Source of the DNA: Dipetalonema caudispina
Lineage: Eukaryota; Nematoda; Chromadorea; Rhabditida; Onchocercidae
DNA length: 64,000 nt
Direction of reading: 5' to 3'
Assembly: GCA_013365325.1 (NCBI GenBank)
Contig: JABVXV010000029.1
Location: 124,001-188,000, forward strand
How positions within the stretch are numbered: position 1 is the stretch's first letter; every line of letters begins with the position of its first letter. Positions 1 through 12,200 of the stretch are shown here, one piece after another. Position numbers and translations under genes: made by a program. The notes below the pieces were generated by a model, which was not told where the DNA came from, did no database searches, and saw only the letters and a program-made list of their open reading frames with translations.

Positions 1-1103
1 CTTCATTGGGTGCAACAAATTGTCATGGATGAATTGAATGATAACGGGCCTCCACAAGCTCTAGTTAATCATTTCATGCAAGAATTAAGAGCCTATCGAA
101 CAGCCTTCCGTAAGCTATTGTCCTATGATTGGGTGTGCGTGCCGTTGGTTTATACTCAGGTATTTTTTTTTTCTTGTTGAAATAATGGAAATATTTGTGC
201 CAAGTGGATGAATGTAAAGTTAGAAATATTTTTGGAGGACGATGGAATAGTAGATTTGCTATTATTTCATATTTGAAAAAGAACTGATAGATATTGATGT
301 TTGAAGGTAGCAGCTCTAGCCACTTATACATATTTTGGCTTTTGCCTCATAGGCAGACAGTATCTGGATCCGTCGAAAAAATACAGCGATCATGATGTGG
401 ATCTCATAATCCCAATATTCACAATCTTTCAGTTCCTTTTCTTCGTTGGTTGGTTCAAAGTAAGCGATATATTACATTCCTGAAAATATTTTTCTTTCAC
501 ATAACCAGTATTAGTTTAACAAAATGCTTTGTTTATAACAAGTTATCAATGTATCTTTGCAGTAGTATAAAAAATTTTTAATCACAAATTTTCTTCCTGT
601 AGTTAATTGTGCTAAGTTTTGTAAAATAATCCGATAATTTTCGACATTGATGGAAAATATTCAGTTTGAATATCTGCAGTGATCTGTAGTTCAGGTAGGG
701 CAAGACCTGATGCATCCCTTTGGCACGGATGATGACGATTTCGAGCTTGACTACATTTTCGAGCGTAACGTTAGCGTATCTTTTGCCATCGTTGATCGAC
801 TTCAGATGAACGATTACGGTCTGTCTCCATATAATTGTATTGCACATAGCAATGTCAAAGTAACATCTATAGTGAATATCTCCATTGTCTTTTTCAATTG
901 CAGAGCCATTGCAAAAAGACAAATTTTGGGTATCGGATGATTCCGTGACAATATTAATGCCGCGAACGGGTTTAGCTAATCAACACAAACATCGAAAACC
1001 TATCAGACATATCCCCTCTTATAAACCAATCCAAAGTCGTGATACAGAGGAAGGGAAAACGCGATGTAATTTATGGAAAAAAAGATGGTATGGATACGAG
1101 TAA
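1..1103 (+). CDS. Bestrophin family anion channel, 3' part (partial at window start)
   Basis: Four exons read in phase: 1-159, 307-459, 695-818 and 904-1103, giving about 211 residues of the C-terminal half. Exon 1 contains the bestrophin-like stretch [12 protein letters not shown]. Exon 2 carries a hydrophobic segment followed by GRQYLDP and an [12 protein letters not shown] membrane helix. Exon 3 has [14 protein letters not shown], the acidic cluster of the bestrophin calcium clasp, followed by a cytosolic segment. Bestrophins are calcium-gated chloride/bicarbonate channels that assemble as pentamers in the plasma membrane. The 5' exons lie outside the window. The end is ambiguous: GAGTAAGTT at 1098-1106 can be read as Glu-stop, the simplest model used here, or as a splice donor leading to a short extra exon. 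Family identity is certain; the exact paralogue is not. Confidence 0.93.
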
Positions 1104-2216
1104 GTTCCATTTACTATATTCCAACAAGTTAGCCAAGAAGTTCAGATTATCTTCTTTCGTTTTATGCTGAATATATTGCACTACTATACCCAGCTGACAA
1201 AAATGCGTAGTCTCTGGGAAGAGCTCTTATTTTTTGGATCGGGAAGTCGATAAGAAAGTTCCTGCTAACTTACCGATTTGCAGTGTAATATCATGGTGAA
1301 CGAAAAGACAGGCATTCTGGTCACAATCGATTGCTATACCAAGCAGTAAATTGATATCACTCTTTCCTTAAATGCAATACGCAGGGCTAGAAGGAAGGCA
1401 TTGATTCCTTTGGCTGGGATGATATCAAAATTTCCCGAAGTATTTTTCGTAAGCATTTTAAAATCAACCAATAGTCAGTATGAAGTCCGGAACAACGAAC
1501 TTGAGAACAAGACACAAATTTAAAGTTGTCCAAAGCACTTTGATTGGGGTTACGTTTTCGCGCGCTGATTTTGTAGTATTTCTGGAACTATTCCTATGTT
1601 TTTTATTAAAATGTTAAGAAAGACGAAGATAAAAAGACCTGCAAAACCAACATCATTTGTAAAAATAAATATACAACAAACTGAATATTTTTGGTTTCCA
1701 AAAGAACTAGACGGAGTAGCATCTCCCATAACTTGAAAAAGCCTCCACTCTATATTTACAATGGCATGCGAAGAAAGACCTAATGCTGAATAAAGCAGAA
1801 ACTGCTGCACTATGTCTCTACTTAACTGTAATTTCTTACCCCCACTTAAATACTGCACCTTCCTTAAATCTCCTCATATTTCACAGTTCTTATCGTTTTT
1901 GACTATCCTTCCCACTCCTCCCTCCTTTCATCGTGCGCCATTGTTATTGAAGGTAGAAATTTATGTGATAAGTGGAATGCGCTCCAAGGGTTGTGTATTT
2001 TGAGTATCGACAGTAGTTACACGAGAACTCAAAGTATGAAGTGCGAGTGTGTCACTAATCGCCTTCTTATGATCAGCTATCATCAGTGGTATCCTCTGAT
2101 CATCTCCCGCTCTTGCTAATCTCGTCTCATTCTGAAAACTGCTTTATATATGGTATATCAACAGAAAATGGGGAATAGCGATAAATTCAATTCAATTAGC
2201 TTAAACAGCAGAATAT
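1104..2216. other. Convergent intergenic region, bestrophin 3' end to C1orf43-like 3' end
   Basis: About 1.1 kb between two genes that face each other. It should contain both 3' UTRs. An open minus-strand stretch at 1550-1858 has no family resemblance that I recognise and is crossed by possible splice signals. I see no RNA gene or clear repeat here. Confidence 0.5.
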
Positions 2217-4449
2217 TCACTGAGGAACCTTATCAGATGGCAATAGAGCACTTCGGATCGCATTCACGGTTGTGTTCCTTTTGTGCATCCCTTTCTTACT
2301 TTCTCCTGTTGTTAACCTGAACAGAGTGTCCCAGAATCACTGAACAGAATTACTGCGATGAATAATGATGAACAAAGAATCAACAAAATCCATAAGTTAT
2401 ACCTTTTAGTAATTTCTTGTAGTGTTGAACTAGATGATTCTTTGATATGAAGTGCAGAGAGGCGTTCCTGTTCGTTATTTAATCTGAAATATCCACTCAA
2501 TGGAGTTTTTACTTTACCCCTTAATAAGCGTCACCAAAAGATATTGTAACTTACATTTTTACAATTTCTTTGATCAGTGCACGAGTTTCGGTTAATTCTG
2601 CTTCACCGAAAGGCTGAAATACTTCCACTTAAATAAATCGTAAGCCCAAAAAATACTTTCATAATATCTCTACAGCTCTGAATGATAGCAGCAGCATAAC
2701 CTTCTATTAATAAGATGTAGAAAAGTAATATATAGAAATGGTAGGGAAAAATATATCCTGACCTGATGTCGATACCTGCAATGTTCTGCCAACAAACCGA
2801 TTCGCTCACATAGATGTTCCGATAGCGAAGGTAGTGCTATTTGACGGATTCGAGACAAATAAGCATACATCGATTCGCCTGCTAAGCGACCAAGATCGCT
2901 GTTTATGAACTCTAACTGTCGCTCTGGAATCTTAACAGTTGAAATGACCTGGGCTGTACTATTCTTTAGATTTACAACATTTAACACAAAGTTAGTAGAG
3001 ATATGCAGAATATATCATCTAGAGCATCAAATATTCGTTTCAAACAAAACTGGTTCCACTTTTTTCTTTAGTACAACTAAATTATGCACATAAAAACATC
3101 ATGTAACTAGTCACGAAGCTTTTTTCATGCATGTAGGTATTTATTTCATGCCATTTTTCTCATCTTAAAAATTTTTTTTTGCTCCAATACAATTAATCTC
3201 CTTACGCAAGCATACAGGCATCTTCCATCTGTGTATCTTGCACTACTGATGATACTCTGGGACATGTAAGTGATAAAGCATACTGATAATAATAAAGCTG
3301 ACCAGACAAGACTAACGCAGGACTCTCTAATTGTAGGCTGGTGGCCCTAATCATATCAGAAAGTTACCAATTTCTCGCAATTCGTCCATGGCAATCATTC
3401 GATTGATATATGGTGCATTGGCATCTAAAATCAACTTGATTTACTTAAAGTAATAAAGCATTTTATCACTTTGCAGACCACTATCGGATAGATAGATGAA
3501 GTAGAGTGGATGATCCACTAAAAAAAAAAAAAGAAAAAAGAAAAAGGAAGAGAAAAAAAAGAAGATGTGGCACCTCTCCCAATATTGGAGAATTAAGTAG
3601 CAATCGTCGAATCATGGTATCAGCAAAAACTTACGTTCTGCAATGGTTCCGATTTCGGTAAACTTTGGAGCACGTAAAAGTTGAAACTGTCGAACAATTT
3701 CAATGCCTCGGTCAAGCTCCTCCTTTTTACGCTAAATATAAATCAAATACATATCTCTTTCGGAACTATAAAAAGACAAATGGACAAATGAATCACTATT
3801 TGGTCACTCATGTGCTATTCTCTAGCATTTCTGCAACCCAATAAATGAGTTATACATGAAGTGCTTGCGTAACCAAACCTGTCCGACTACCACTACCAGT
3901 ATATGTCGTTGAGAGTAAAACATTCTCTCTCTACGGCAAAAACCGTCTGCTCTTTACTATCAAAAGAGGAATTATCTGTTGATGGAAGTTAAAAAGAGTA
4001 TGCCTAAATGGATGAGTACCTTTGACAAACCCGCTCCAACAACAATATTAGCTTCCCGACGTACGCTATTATCACGCATCCGGAATATCTGTCGTTGTAC
4101 AAATATTGCCAAAATGATGGTAATCTATAATTAATTTTAATAACCACGAAAATATTTTCCAACTCTTAGAATTCTATCTACCAATCAAATGATTCAGTAT
4201 TCAAGTGTATACATAATTCATGAAGTAGTTACTCGAATAGTCTAATTACCAAATGCTTCAACAATTTAGTAAATATGTAATCATGGTGCTAAACCAATAG
4301 TAAGCTTATAAAAAGTATCAAAAATGAAGATAGAGGACATTACCGAGCATTATCACTCTACCGGATCCAGTAAGATGTGTGAAAAATTAAGAACATACCA
4401 ATACACCAACAGTAAAAAGGAAAAGTACGGAGTAACCATCAATGACCAT
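2217..4449 (-). CDS. C1orf43/NICE-3-like single-pass membrane protein
   Basis: Ten exons on the minus strand: 4399-4449, 4020-4124, 3635-3731, 3479-3517, 3368-3424, 3206-3245, 2763-2958, 2555-2613, 2403-2483 and 2217-2316. All junctions keep phase and give 274 residues, close to human C1orf43 (253). The N-terminus has one hydrophobic segment (about residues 8-27) ending in FVQRQIFRM, which matches the FVKRQIMRF of C1orf43. Further matches are KKEELDRGIEIV, PYINRMIAMDELREI and PFGEAELTETRALIKEIVK, in the same order as in the human protein. C1orf43 is a poorly understood Golgi/endomembrane protein linked to phagocytosis; that role is family knowledge, not visible here. The start ATG lies inside a 121-bp duplicated block beside an assembly gap, so the first exon also exists as a second copy at about 4666-4670. 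The function of the worm protein is inferred only. Confidence 0.72.
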
Positions 4450-4766
4450 CACTGGTTCTAACTTGCAACCGGTTACTACACATCAAGGACGGAATGAAAC
4501 GTATGTCTCACTTCCGGAATTTCGAATAAGTATATGGTCAGATTTNNNNNNNNNNNNNNNNNNNNNNNNNNNNNNNNNNNNNNNNNNNNNNNNNNNNNNN
4601 NNNNNNNNNNNNNNNNNNNNNNNNNNNNNNNNNNNNNNNNNNNNNGTACGGAGTAACCATCAATGACCATCACTGGTTCTAACTTGCAACCGGTTACTAC
4701 ACATCAAGGACGGAATGAAACGTATGTCTCACTTCCGGAATTTCGAATAAGTATATGGTCAGATTT
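4425..4766. repeat. 121-bp direct duplication flanking a 100-N assembly gap
   Basis: Bases 4425-4545 and 4646-4766 are identical as read, and exactly 100 N lie between them. This is typical of two contig ends that overlap but were not merged, so the duplication is probably an assembly artefact. It covers the start codon of the C1orf43-like gene and its upstream DNA. Confidence 0.9.
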
Positions 4767-5616
4767 GAAATAGCTTCAATCCAAATTTGACTAAATCAAT
4801 TCAAGTCTAGTTAATTCAAATTTGCTTTAATTAACTTAAGTCAGATCAATGCAAATCCTTTATTTATCGATAATTGAGTTTATAAGATTAGAGATACCAT
4901 TAATTTCTATGTATGTTTATTGTAATTCATTAAAGTTTTGATCAATTTTTCCCATTTTATCAATATTTATCATTTATTGAAGGCGAAATATTACAGACTT
5001 TTCATTATTCAAGTAATCTGCACCCTATTTTTAGTATAAAATTAAAGCTAAGATTGTTAGGTAGGTAAAGAGAAATTGCTCTTTCAAAATTCTGCTACAC
5101 TAACTTTCCAATAATTACCAGTGAATTTATTATCGGGAAAATTGTCCCACAAAGCCAAGAATTGAACTAGTAATAAGTACTTCTATGTTTTCTAAACTGC
5201 ATTTGTATTCGCAGTTGAAAATTGTTCAGGTAATGATGCAAATGATGGTAGTATCATATAACGGATACTATGAAAGAGATGTTAACATATCTAATTCTTT
5301 CCTATTTCTCACATTCTCTCTAAAAATGTATATCTTTTGTACATATCTTAGCCAGCATCAGATCAAAAATGAATGTAAATAGCAGGTTAACCTGAATTAT
5401 GAAATGTAATTATAATTAGAGTAAATATGAAATTGGAAATGTTTTCCTCTTATCACAACATGCATACTCGAATACATTTTCTAGCAATTATATAGCTGGC
5501 AATATCGCCAAAATTCTTCCACATTTCGCCTCTAATGTTAGATTTTCGATTTTTTGATTCACAATTTAGCAGTAATTCTGTCATCAGAAAAACGATAAAA
5601 TATTAGTGTATTCTTT
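4767..5616. other. AT-rich intergenic region
   Basis: About 850 bp upstream of the C1orf43-like gene on one side and of a small plus-strand ORF on the other. Presumably promoter DNA. A 65-codon plus-strand ORF at 5185-5382 has no recognisable feature. No RNA gene or ordered repeat seen. Confidence 0.4.
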
Positions 5617-5841
5617 ATGGGTAAATTAATAAAAGATATCAACCAAACAATGCGATTGCCTGGACAATTCCGCCCATATCATATTCATTCATCTATTAGC
5701 TCGATCTTTCAATATTTCATAACGGATCAAGGGCCGCCAAATAAAGGATGGAAGGATGCTTTTTTGCTCGTGCTCATATGGATGTATTTGATTGGTGGGG
5801 GGTGTGTTCTGGAATTAATTGAAGGTACCATAGCCTGGTGA
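5617..5841 (+). CDS. Hypothetical small single-pass membrane protein
   Basis: Uninterrupted 74-codon ORF with better amino-acid composition than the surrounding noise. The first 45 residues are polar with QFRPYHIHSS and DQGPPNKGWKD. They are followed by a hydrophobic segment of about 20 residues (AFLLVLIWMYLIGGG), which could be one transmembrane helix. I do not recognise the family. Small mitochondrial or endomembrane subunits often look like this, but no specific match can be claimed. Possible acceptors (TTTAG at about 5570, ATTAG just upstream) precede the ATG. A GT at the end of the frame (GAAG/GTACC, about 5824) could be a donor into a further exon, so the C-terminus is unsure. It lies 330 bp upstream of the TDP-43 gene on the same strand; a shared transcript is possible but unproven. 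Confidence 0.35.
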   Translation: MGKLIKDINQTMRLPGQFRPYHIHSSISSIFQYFITDQGPPNKGWKDAFLLVLIWMYLIGGGCVLELIEGTIAW

Positions 5842-6172
5842 CCTGGATGGTTATGGTGTGGTACCATACTCCTTTGATATTCTGGACAATGGTATTGTTT
5901 ACTTGGTGAAAGTATCGTAGCTTGATTTTGTTACAGTTGATATTTATTCCGAATTATTATTTTTGCGCATTCTATTTGAATAGTGAATTGAACTATAATA
6001 AATGAAAATGGAGAATATTGATGATGCAGAAATAAGAGAATTTGAGATTGTATGCGAAATAATTCAGCGATGTTATAATCGTAGTGATTAAGTTCCTCAA
6101 AATGTGTAGATCCCAACGTATGTTAGGAAATAAATCAGGCAATGTTTTTTGCACTAATTTTAGACTAAAAAA
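5842..6172 (+). promoter_or_regulatory. Upstream region and probable trans-splice acceptor of the TDP-43 gene
   Basis: About 330 bp before the TDP-43 start. The sequence AATTTTAG ends at 6163, only 9 bases before the ATG at 6173. This fits a spliced-leader acceptor and supports the chosen start. An imperfect inverted repeat with GGTACCATAGCC on the left and GGTTATGGTGTGGTACC on the right occupies about 5824-5865. Confidence 0.45.
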
Positions 6173-8572
6173 ATGAGTGACGTCAATGTACTGCCACGTG
6201 AAGAAGAAGAAGAAGAAGAGTGTGTGGAGACGAAGGAAAACGATGATAGTGAACAGGGGAATGATCAAGATGTAGCAGGTTGGTGTACATGTCACCGGCT
6301 CACTCTCCCAACACTCCATCCCATCTCCACAAGCTGAAGGCAGAGTAAGCAGGTATCTCTAGAATCAAATGTTTCAAGGTGAGAAATTGTATATTTTTAT
6401 TATTAAGCTCCGGCAGATGGTGAGGAAGTGGATCATGTATGTGTTTGTGCTACGGAGGATGAAGATTGTACGCCGCTCGAGCTACCTCTTGCATCCGATG
6501 GTACCTTGCCATGTTTCACGTTGTCGCATTCTTTCCCGAAGGCAGTTGGTTTGAAATATAAGAATCCCGCAACAGGCTTATACCGTAGCCTCCCGTAAGT
6601 GATTCTATCGTTTTCATGATAATACAGAATACAGAAATTATAGGGACTAACAAACTGATTTAGAGTCACTATCAGGTTATTATATTATATTTTTTTGCAG
6701 AGTGGATGAGGGAAAAAAGTGTGTGATGGCGCCGAAAGGAGGTTGGCATGGTCATCGCTATGTAGCGATCATCGATGATTGTAAGTTTTGTAAAAGTTTG
6801 ACCTCCCTCTTTCTGGGATTCAGAATTACACACCCCGGTGAAGTGGTAGCAGCATCAATGGCACTTCGGTTTCTGTTCCATCTCACATATTGACGCTTTA
6901 TTTATGCTGTTGACACGTTCAGCTGGATGTTTTAGCGTTATCGTCGAGTGACAGACTGGAAGGACAGTGCGGACAGACTGATCGATTAAACATGCCCGTT
7001 GATCTATTCGTTCGCAATCTATCATTCAAAACTACTGAGGAACAGCTCAAAAAGTTTTTCGAGCAGTACGGTGAAGTGCAATACGCTGAGGTTCTATTCT
7101 TGAATTTACATATCAGCACAAATGATTACTTTTTTTCGTAATTTGATTATGACGTTTTTTTCTTTGGTTCTCTTGTATCCTTTCGGAACTCTGTTTCAGT
7201 AGTTTATATCACATCACAACTTAGCTATCATCAGCTAATTATAAGTGGGAAGGAGGGAAGGGAGGTCGATGAATGATATCATAGCCTGTCAGTGCAGGTG
7301 GGCATAGTCTGGCGTTAACACCTATGCTGTGGTGCTTTGGGTCAATATATATATATACTTTTTTTTCACTCAGAAATTTGGCAAAAATTGGTTCTTCTGA
7401 ACAAAAAATCGGTGGTCATGCAAGTATATTGCTACAACATTAGTAATAGAGATTTTTTTTCAGGTGAAGAAGGATTACAGAACAGGTCTTCCTCGAGGCT
7501 ATGGTTTTATCAAGATGAAAACTTTGGAGGATCAAGAAAAAGTGTTAAAAGAAGGAGATTTCTACATCGATGGTCGCATGGCTCAAGTCAGTGGTAATTT
7601 TGTTTCTGACTTCCTTTGCTATGCTTCTATGTAGACATAAAGAGTGTTCCAGGTAAAATATCCGGATCATGGACAGGATGGCGGAGACCAAGATGACCGA
7701 ATCACAACGAAAATCTATGTCGGCCGGGTGTATGCTGAAATTACGGAAACAGACCTCCACAAATTATTTGATGAAGAAGCGAAGAAAATATCACCACTTG
7801 CCAAGGTATTTTGATCAAAGTGTTTATAAATGTAATGTCTTTTCCCCTTTTTTTTCTCTGTTACTTAGTTATCAACTAAGAGTTCGTATTTATGATGACT
7901 GAACGAAACATATTCTCGTAATTTAAAAAAGAAACGTGAAGGAGGAGGGAAACGTGGAAAAAAAGTTTTTTCCGTGCAAATGAGAATGCAGTTCAGGCCA
8001 AAAAATCAATACGAGGAAAACGCAGTCGAAGAATTACTTCTTTAATTTGATTATAATGAGACTTGTCTTCTTAACGTGAAGTGATGCTGTAATCTACATG
8101 TTCTCTTCTCAGATATGTTTGGGAAATAAAAACGTTTAAAGAGCTTTTTGTGTTGCAGGTTGAGAGAGTTTTTCTACCTAAACCGTGCCGTGGTTTCGCC
8201 TATGTGTCATTGAATGATCCGAAGGTGGTTAAACGTCTTTGCCAAATTCGTGATTTCGTTTGTGCCGGTAAGAGTATTTATGTCAGTATACCTCGTCCAA
8301 AGAAGCAGGAATCGGAACCTGTGCGTTACTCTGGAATGAGGGACTACCGTTCGCATCCATATCGATCATCCTATGGTCGATGGGACGACGAGCCAATAAG
8401 TCGTAAAGGTTATTATAATGATGACCCATATGCTGGGCGAACACGAAGTTTGTTTGACGATTTCCCATCTTCTGGTGGATATGGTAGTCGTTCCGGAGAT
8501 ATGTATGGTGGAGGCGGGTATACGGGAAGCAGTAGTTACGGATCGGGTGGTTCATCTAGAAGCTGGCGATAG
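6173..8572 (+). CDS. tdp-1: TDP-43 orthologue (TAR DNA-binding protein; C. elegans tdp-1 type)
   Basis: Seven exons: 6173-6278, 6408-6594, 6701-6780, 6936-7090, 7464-7586, 7653-7805 and 8159-8572. They encode 405 residues (human TDP-43 has 414). An acidic leader with seven consecutive Glu precedes the TDP-43 N-terminal oligomerisation domain (about 46-125, with TEDEDCTPLELP and GLKYKNP). RRM1 is at about 147-217, with RNP2 LFVRNL and RNP1 RGYGFIKM. RRM2 is at about 237-314, with IYVGRV and RGFAYVSL. The last 90 residues are Arg/Gly/Ser/Tyr-rich and end in SSGSSR-type repeats (GGYGS, GGGGY, GSGGSSRS). The protein is a nuclear RNA-binding splicing regulator. The exon 5 donor is GTCAGT; an alternative at 7593 with acceptor 7644 adds a few residues, but the model used aligns with the family without a gap. 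A 3' AATAAA lies at 8782-8787. Confidence 0.96.
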
Positions 8573-9243
8573 ACGGTAAACAACTTTTTCCGCTCATTCA
8601 TTGTTACTACTTTTTTGTTTGTGAAAATTTCCTGATTGCTATGCTGTATCATTCTTATCCGATTGGGTCTACATCCCAATACCATTTCTTTATATTTCTT
8701 CCCATGGCAACTTATAAATTTATAAATATTTGTGTTTAATAGTTCTCACTCATATTTATTTTGTTCAGTAAATATTAGTGAAATAAAACTGGAATACCCA
8801 TACAATGTGTAAAGAAATATTCTTCCCGAAAAAACATGCTGACCAGAAATCGACGAAGTCAGTTTCTGAGCATCCTTCTGATGAAAGAGAGAATGGGAGA
8901 TCCAACTAAACGCTGTAAAAACACTAGTCGAATTGACAAATACTTTAAATGGTTTCCCGTGCAGCCAATTCGACTTACTAGTTCAGGATACCCCGGATAA
9001 AGAAACCACAAAAACTAAGAGAAAATCCTTAAATCAGGTTACCTATGGTATGAAAGAAAAGAATGGAAGAGTCAAATGTCACACTGTCCCAACGAGCTAG
9101 GAGAAGTGCCTACTCGATGTTGACCAACGTCGGGAATTAGCGATATTGGTACATACGAACAGATATGACTATCTGCTGCGGACAACACAAAAAGGCTGGC
9201 TGAAGAATGTTCAGAGCGTATTTAAAATAACGCCAGGGACTTT
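8573..9243. other. Convergent intergenic region with the TDP-43 3' UTR
   Basis: About 670 bp between the stop codons of the TDP-43 and MATH-BTB genes, which face each other. The only clear element is the polyadenylation-like AATAAA at 8782-8787. The rest holds no gene, RNA or ordered repeat that I can support. Confidence 0.5.
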
Positions 9244-12200
9244 TTAAACAGATTCATCATCCGATGGTTGTGAAAGCCGCACTTTCTGATGACGTTGTCG
9301 CTTGAGTGGCGGCGATTCTTCACCAAACATCGCTTTCTCCATTACCTCCGTGACAAGATGTGGATTCGTCTCTTTCAGTAATCGCCAAGCGTGTGACGAA
9401 AACACGGAATGGTTGGTGCGTAGCTGTAACTACTCAATTTGAATGGTCGGTAGTAATGCAAATACATTAGCGCAAAAGCATATTTATTAAAATCGGGAGT
9501 AGAAGAAATAAAAAAGTTAAGAGCTGACTAAAATTTAAAGCAATTAGAAAAGCAAGGAAGCAATAAATGAGAGCATAAGAAGCGAATGTGGATTATATCA
9601 TTTTAAAACAAAAAAACGCAAGAACAAGGATTAAAATGGAACAAGCATTTAAATAAAGTTGTAAGTCAAGTAGGCAATTCTTTAAACATGTATATACGGA
9701 AAATGGGAGACGTGGTTCTAAATTCATTATCCACAAACTTACCAAATCAACTACAGCTTTTCGAAGTATTTTACAATTGTAGAGGTCGGCCAAATAAAGC
9801 ATTTCCCCGACATTATTTTTATCAATCTGATTGCAAAGTTTCCGTTCGCAAATCAATTTAAGGTCATCAATTTGATATCTTTCTGCTAATATCAGTACAT
9901 TCGCCACTTCCGTATCTAGTTCCATTTCTCCCGTGTACATATATCGCAGCATACACCTGGAAATTCCAAAAGATGGTCGAAAAGAGCCTAGCATAAACTT
10001 TTCTCGAATGAACATTGCAAAATGCTGAAGTAGTAAAAAGTAATCCGCGGTAAGTCATTTACAAGAAGATGAGAGGTAAAATTGAAGTAGACGATTTTAT
10101 GACGCAAGAAATGATTCTACTATCAACTTCGCAAGATAACAAAAATAAAAAATGATTGGATACCTAACAGCTTCATATTCAGCATCTTCAATGACAACTT
10201 TCTTCTCTGTACTTTCTATTAATTGATCATACGAAAACATCGCTTTAAATACCTGCAACATATGATATTATTTCTCTAGAAAATATCGTTTCCCTTTCAT
10301 TCTGTTAACATATTTAATATCTCTCGTTATTTAGTAAATGATTTAATCCACTTCAAGCGGATTGCAAGACAGGCTTACCTCTGAGTGAGCTGATAAAACA
10401 AATTTGTTAACAGGAATCTGTCTCCCGGAACATTCCAAAACGCAATCAGCCATGAAACCATTGTCGAATGCTGCTAACTGTCGCTTCACAAAATCACCAC
10501 TTACCTAAATCAGGGTGACCAGCGAAAGGATTTTAATCAGGAAACTAATGATTCAGGAAATGCAAAAGCTATCTACCGTTCGGGCATTTGTGTTAAGCAA
10601 TTTCCATGAATTGTAACACTGAGTACGGTTGATGTCCGGCAGCAATTCAATATGGCATGATATAACAAGTGAACCGTCATCTCGTACGCAGTTCAGAATC
10701 TAAACATCTTAAAAATTACCTTGCCGTCATGCTTGTCCATTATCATCGTTCACTTTGTATGTTAACAAAAAAAAAAAATGCAGAAAAAATGACAATCAAA
10801 CACATACAATTGTTTAAAAAATTCAGTTTTCTTATTGGTAATTTATCCTCAGAGTGACTTCTCTCAATGTCTGTATACAAAAAAAAAAAAAAAAGAAAAA
10901 ATCTATCGTTTAAAAACATCGCACTAAAACATAATATGGAGCCATTCTCGAATTGGAGCTTTCTTTTCTTCTTGCAAACTGATATTCATGGAGTGCATGA
11001 CAGTTTTTTAAAAATAAACTCATTATTTACTAAATAATTACGAATGAAAATTCAGAACCTTCTGCTTGGGGATATTGCGTAGACCCCAAGAATGTCCACC
11101 TTTCGGAGGTTTAGCATGGAATTCACCAACGTTGACATTACTGAATAGAGCTATCCCTTTATCGTTTAAAAAATGAAACCGATATTCTACTTTGATGCGC
11201 ACCTGAACAAAATCAATAACATTCAAACCAAGCTACTTTTTTGCCCATGATATTGGATAAAACCGAAGTGCAATGAAAATGAAAAAATGACGACTGAAAT
11301 AACTCCATGGAGAATGATAAAATGGTAAACATATAACTTCTGCATAGAAGTTCATAGACGTCCCTTACAACTTCAGAACGGTATGTACCTCTTTTGTTGG
11401 TGATGTGGAAGACATTTTCAGAAATAACGAAACATTATTTGCATTTTCAGCTCGTTTTCCACCCGGATACAGACACAATTGCCAGAAAGCTTCTGGAAGT
11501 TGCTGGTGGCGGAATAAACCTGTTCGTAAACAGTTTCCTGGTAACGCAAGTTTCACGAGAGTTGTAAAGTTCTCAATCTGTAAGAATCTATATTGTAGAA
11601 TTCAAAACAATTAAAGACTTTCATTTAGAAGCGCTTTGAACCACTTCCAAACAATTCATCAAATTGCTGTTTTTAAAGAAAGAGGATGATCATCTTTCTA
11701 ATCTCCTTACATGTTTAGCCAAAAAATTTCTCGTCATGAGTAACAGTTACAAGTAACATTTATACACGTATAGAAGTTGTTTAAATCAATTTATGTCAAT
11801 TTTAATACAGCATGATTTAGTTTTTCAAAACTTCTCGAACTTTTCGATTATACTTCCTCCGATTTTTGATGAAGTTCAGACTAATGCTTAGAGTACTCTC
11901 GCACTTTATATATTATAAAAAGCCAGATTTCTTTGTCCCATACTGATCATGTATTCGCATCGATTATGCTGGACTTTTTATTAGTTGTTATTTCATACTT
12001 CCGATTCCTTTTCCAAACCTTCTGATGTCTCTCTCTCTTTCATCTTATCTTTAATTTGCTTACAATTGAAAAACCTTCCATTCCGACTTTCCAAGTATAC
12101 CTAAGCTTGAACCTAAAACTTAATCTTTCACATGAAATAGTATACAAATGATATCTCAGTATTTTAGTCGATCGTTCTCTTTTTTCTCTAATTCAATAAT

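Noticed and set aside
1550..1858. 102-codon minus-strand ORF between bestrophin and the C1orf43-like gene
   Set aside because: The first 55 residues look somewhat protein-like, but there is no match I recognise, the second half is hydrophobic AT-rich noise, and the C1orf43-like gene already ends at 2217 with a clean stop. Kept only as a weak possibility.
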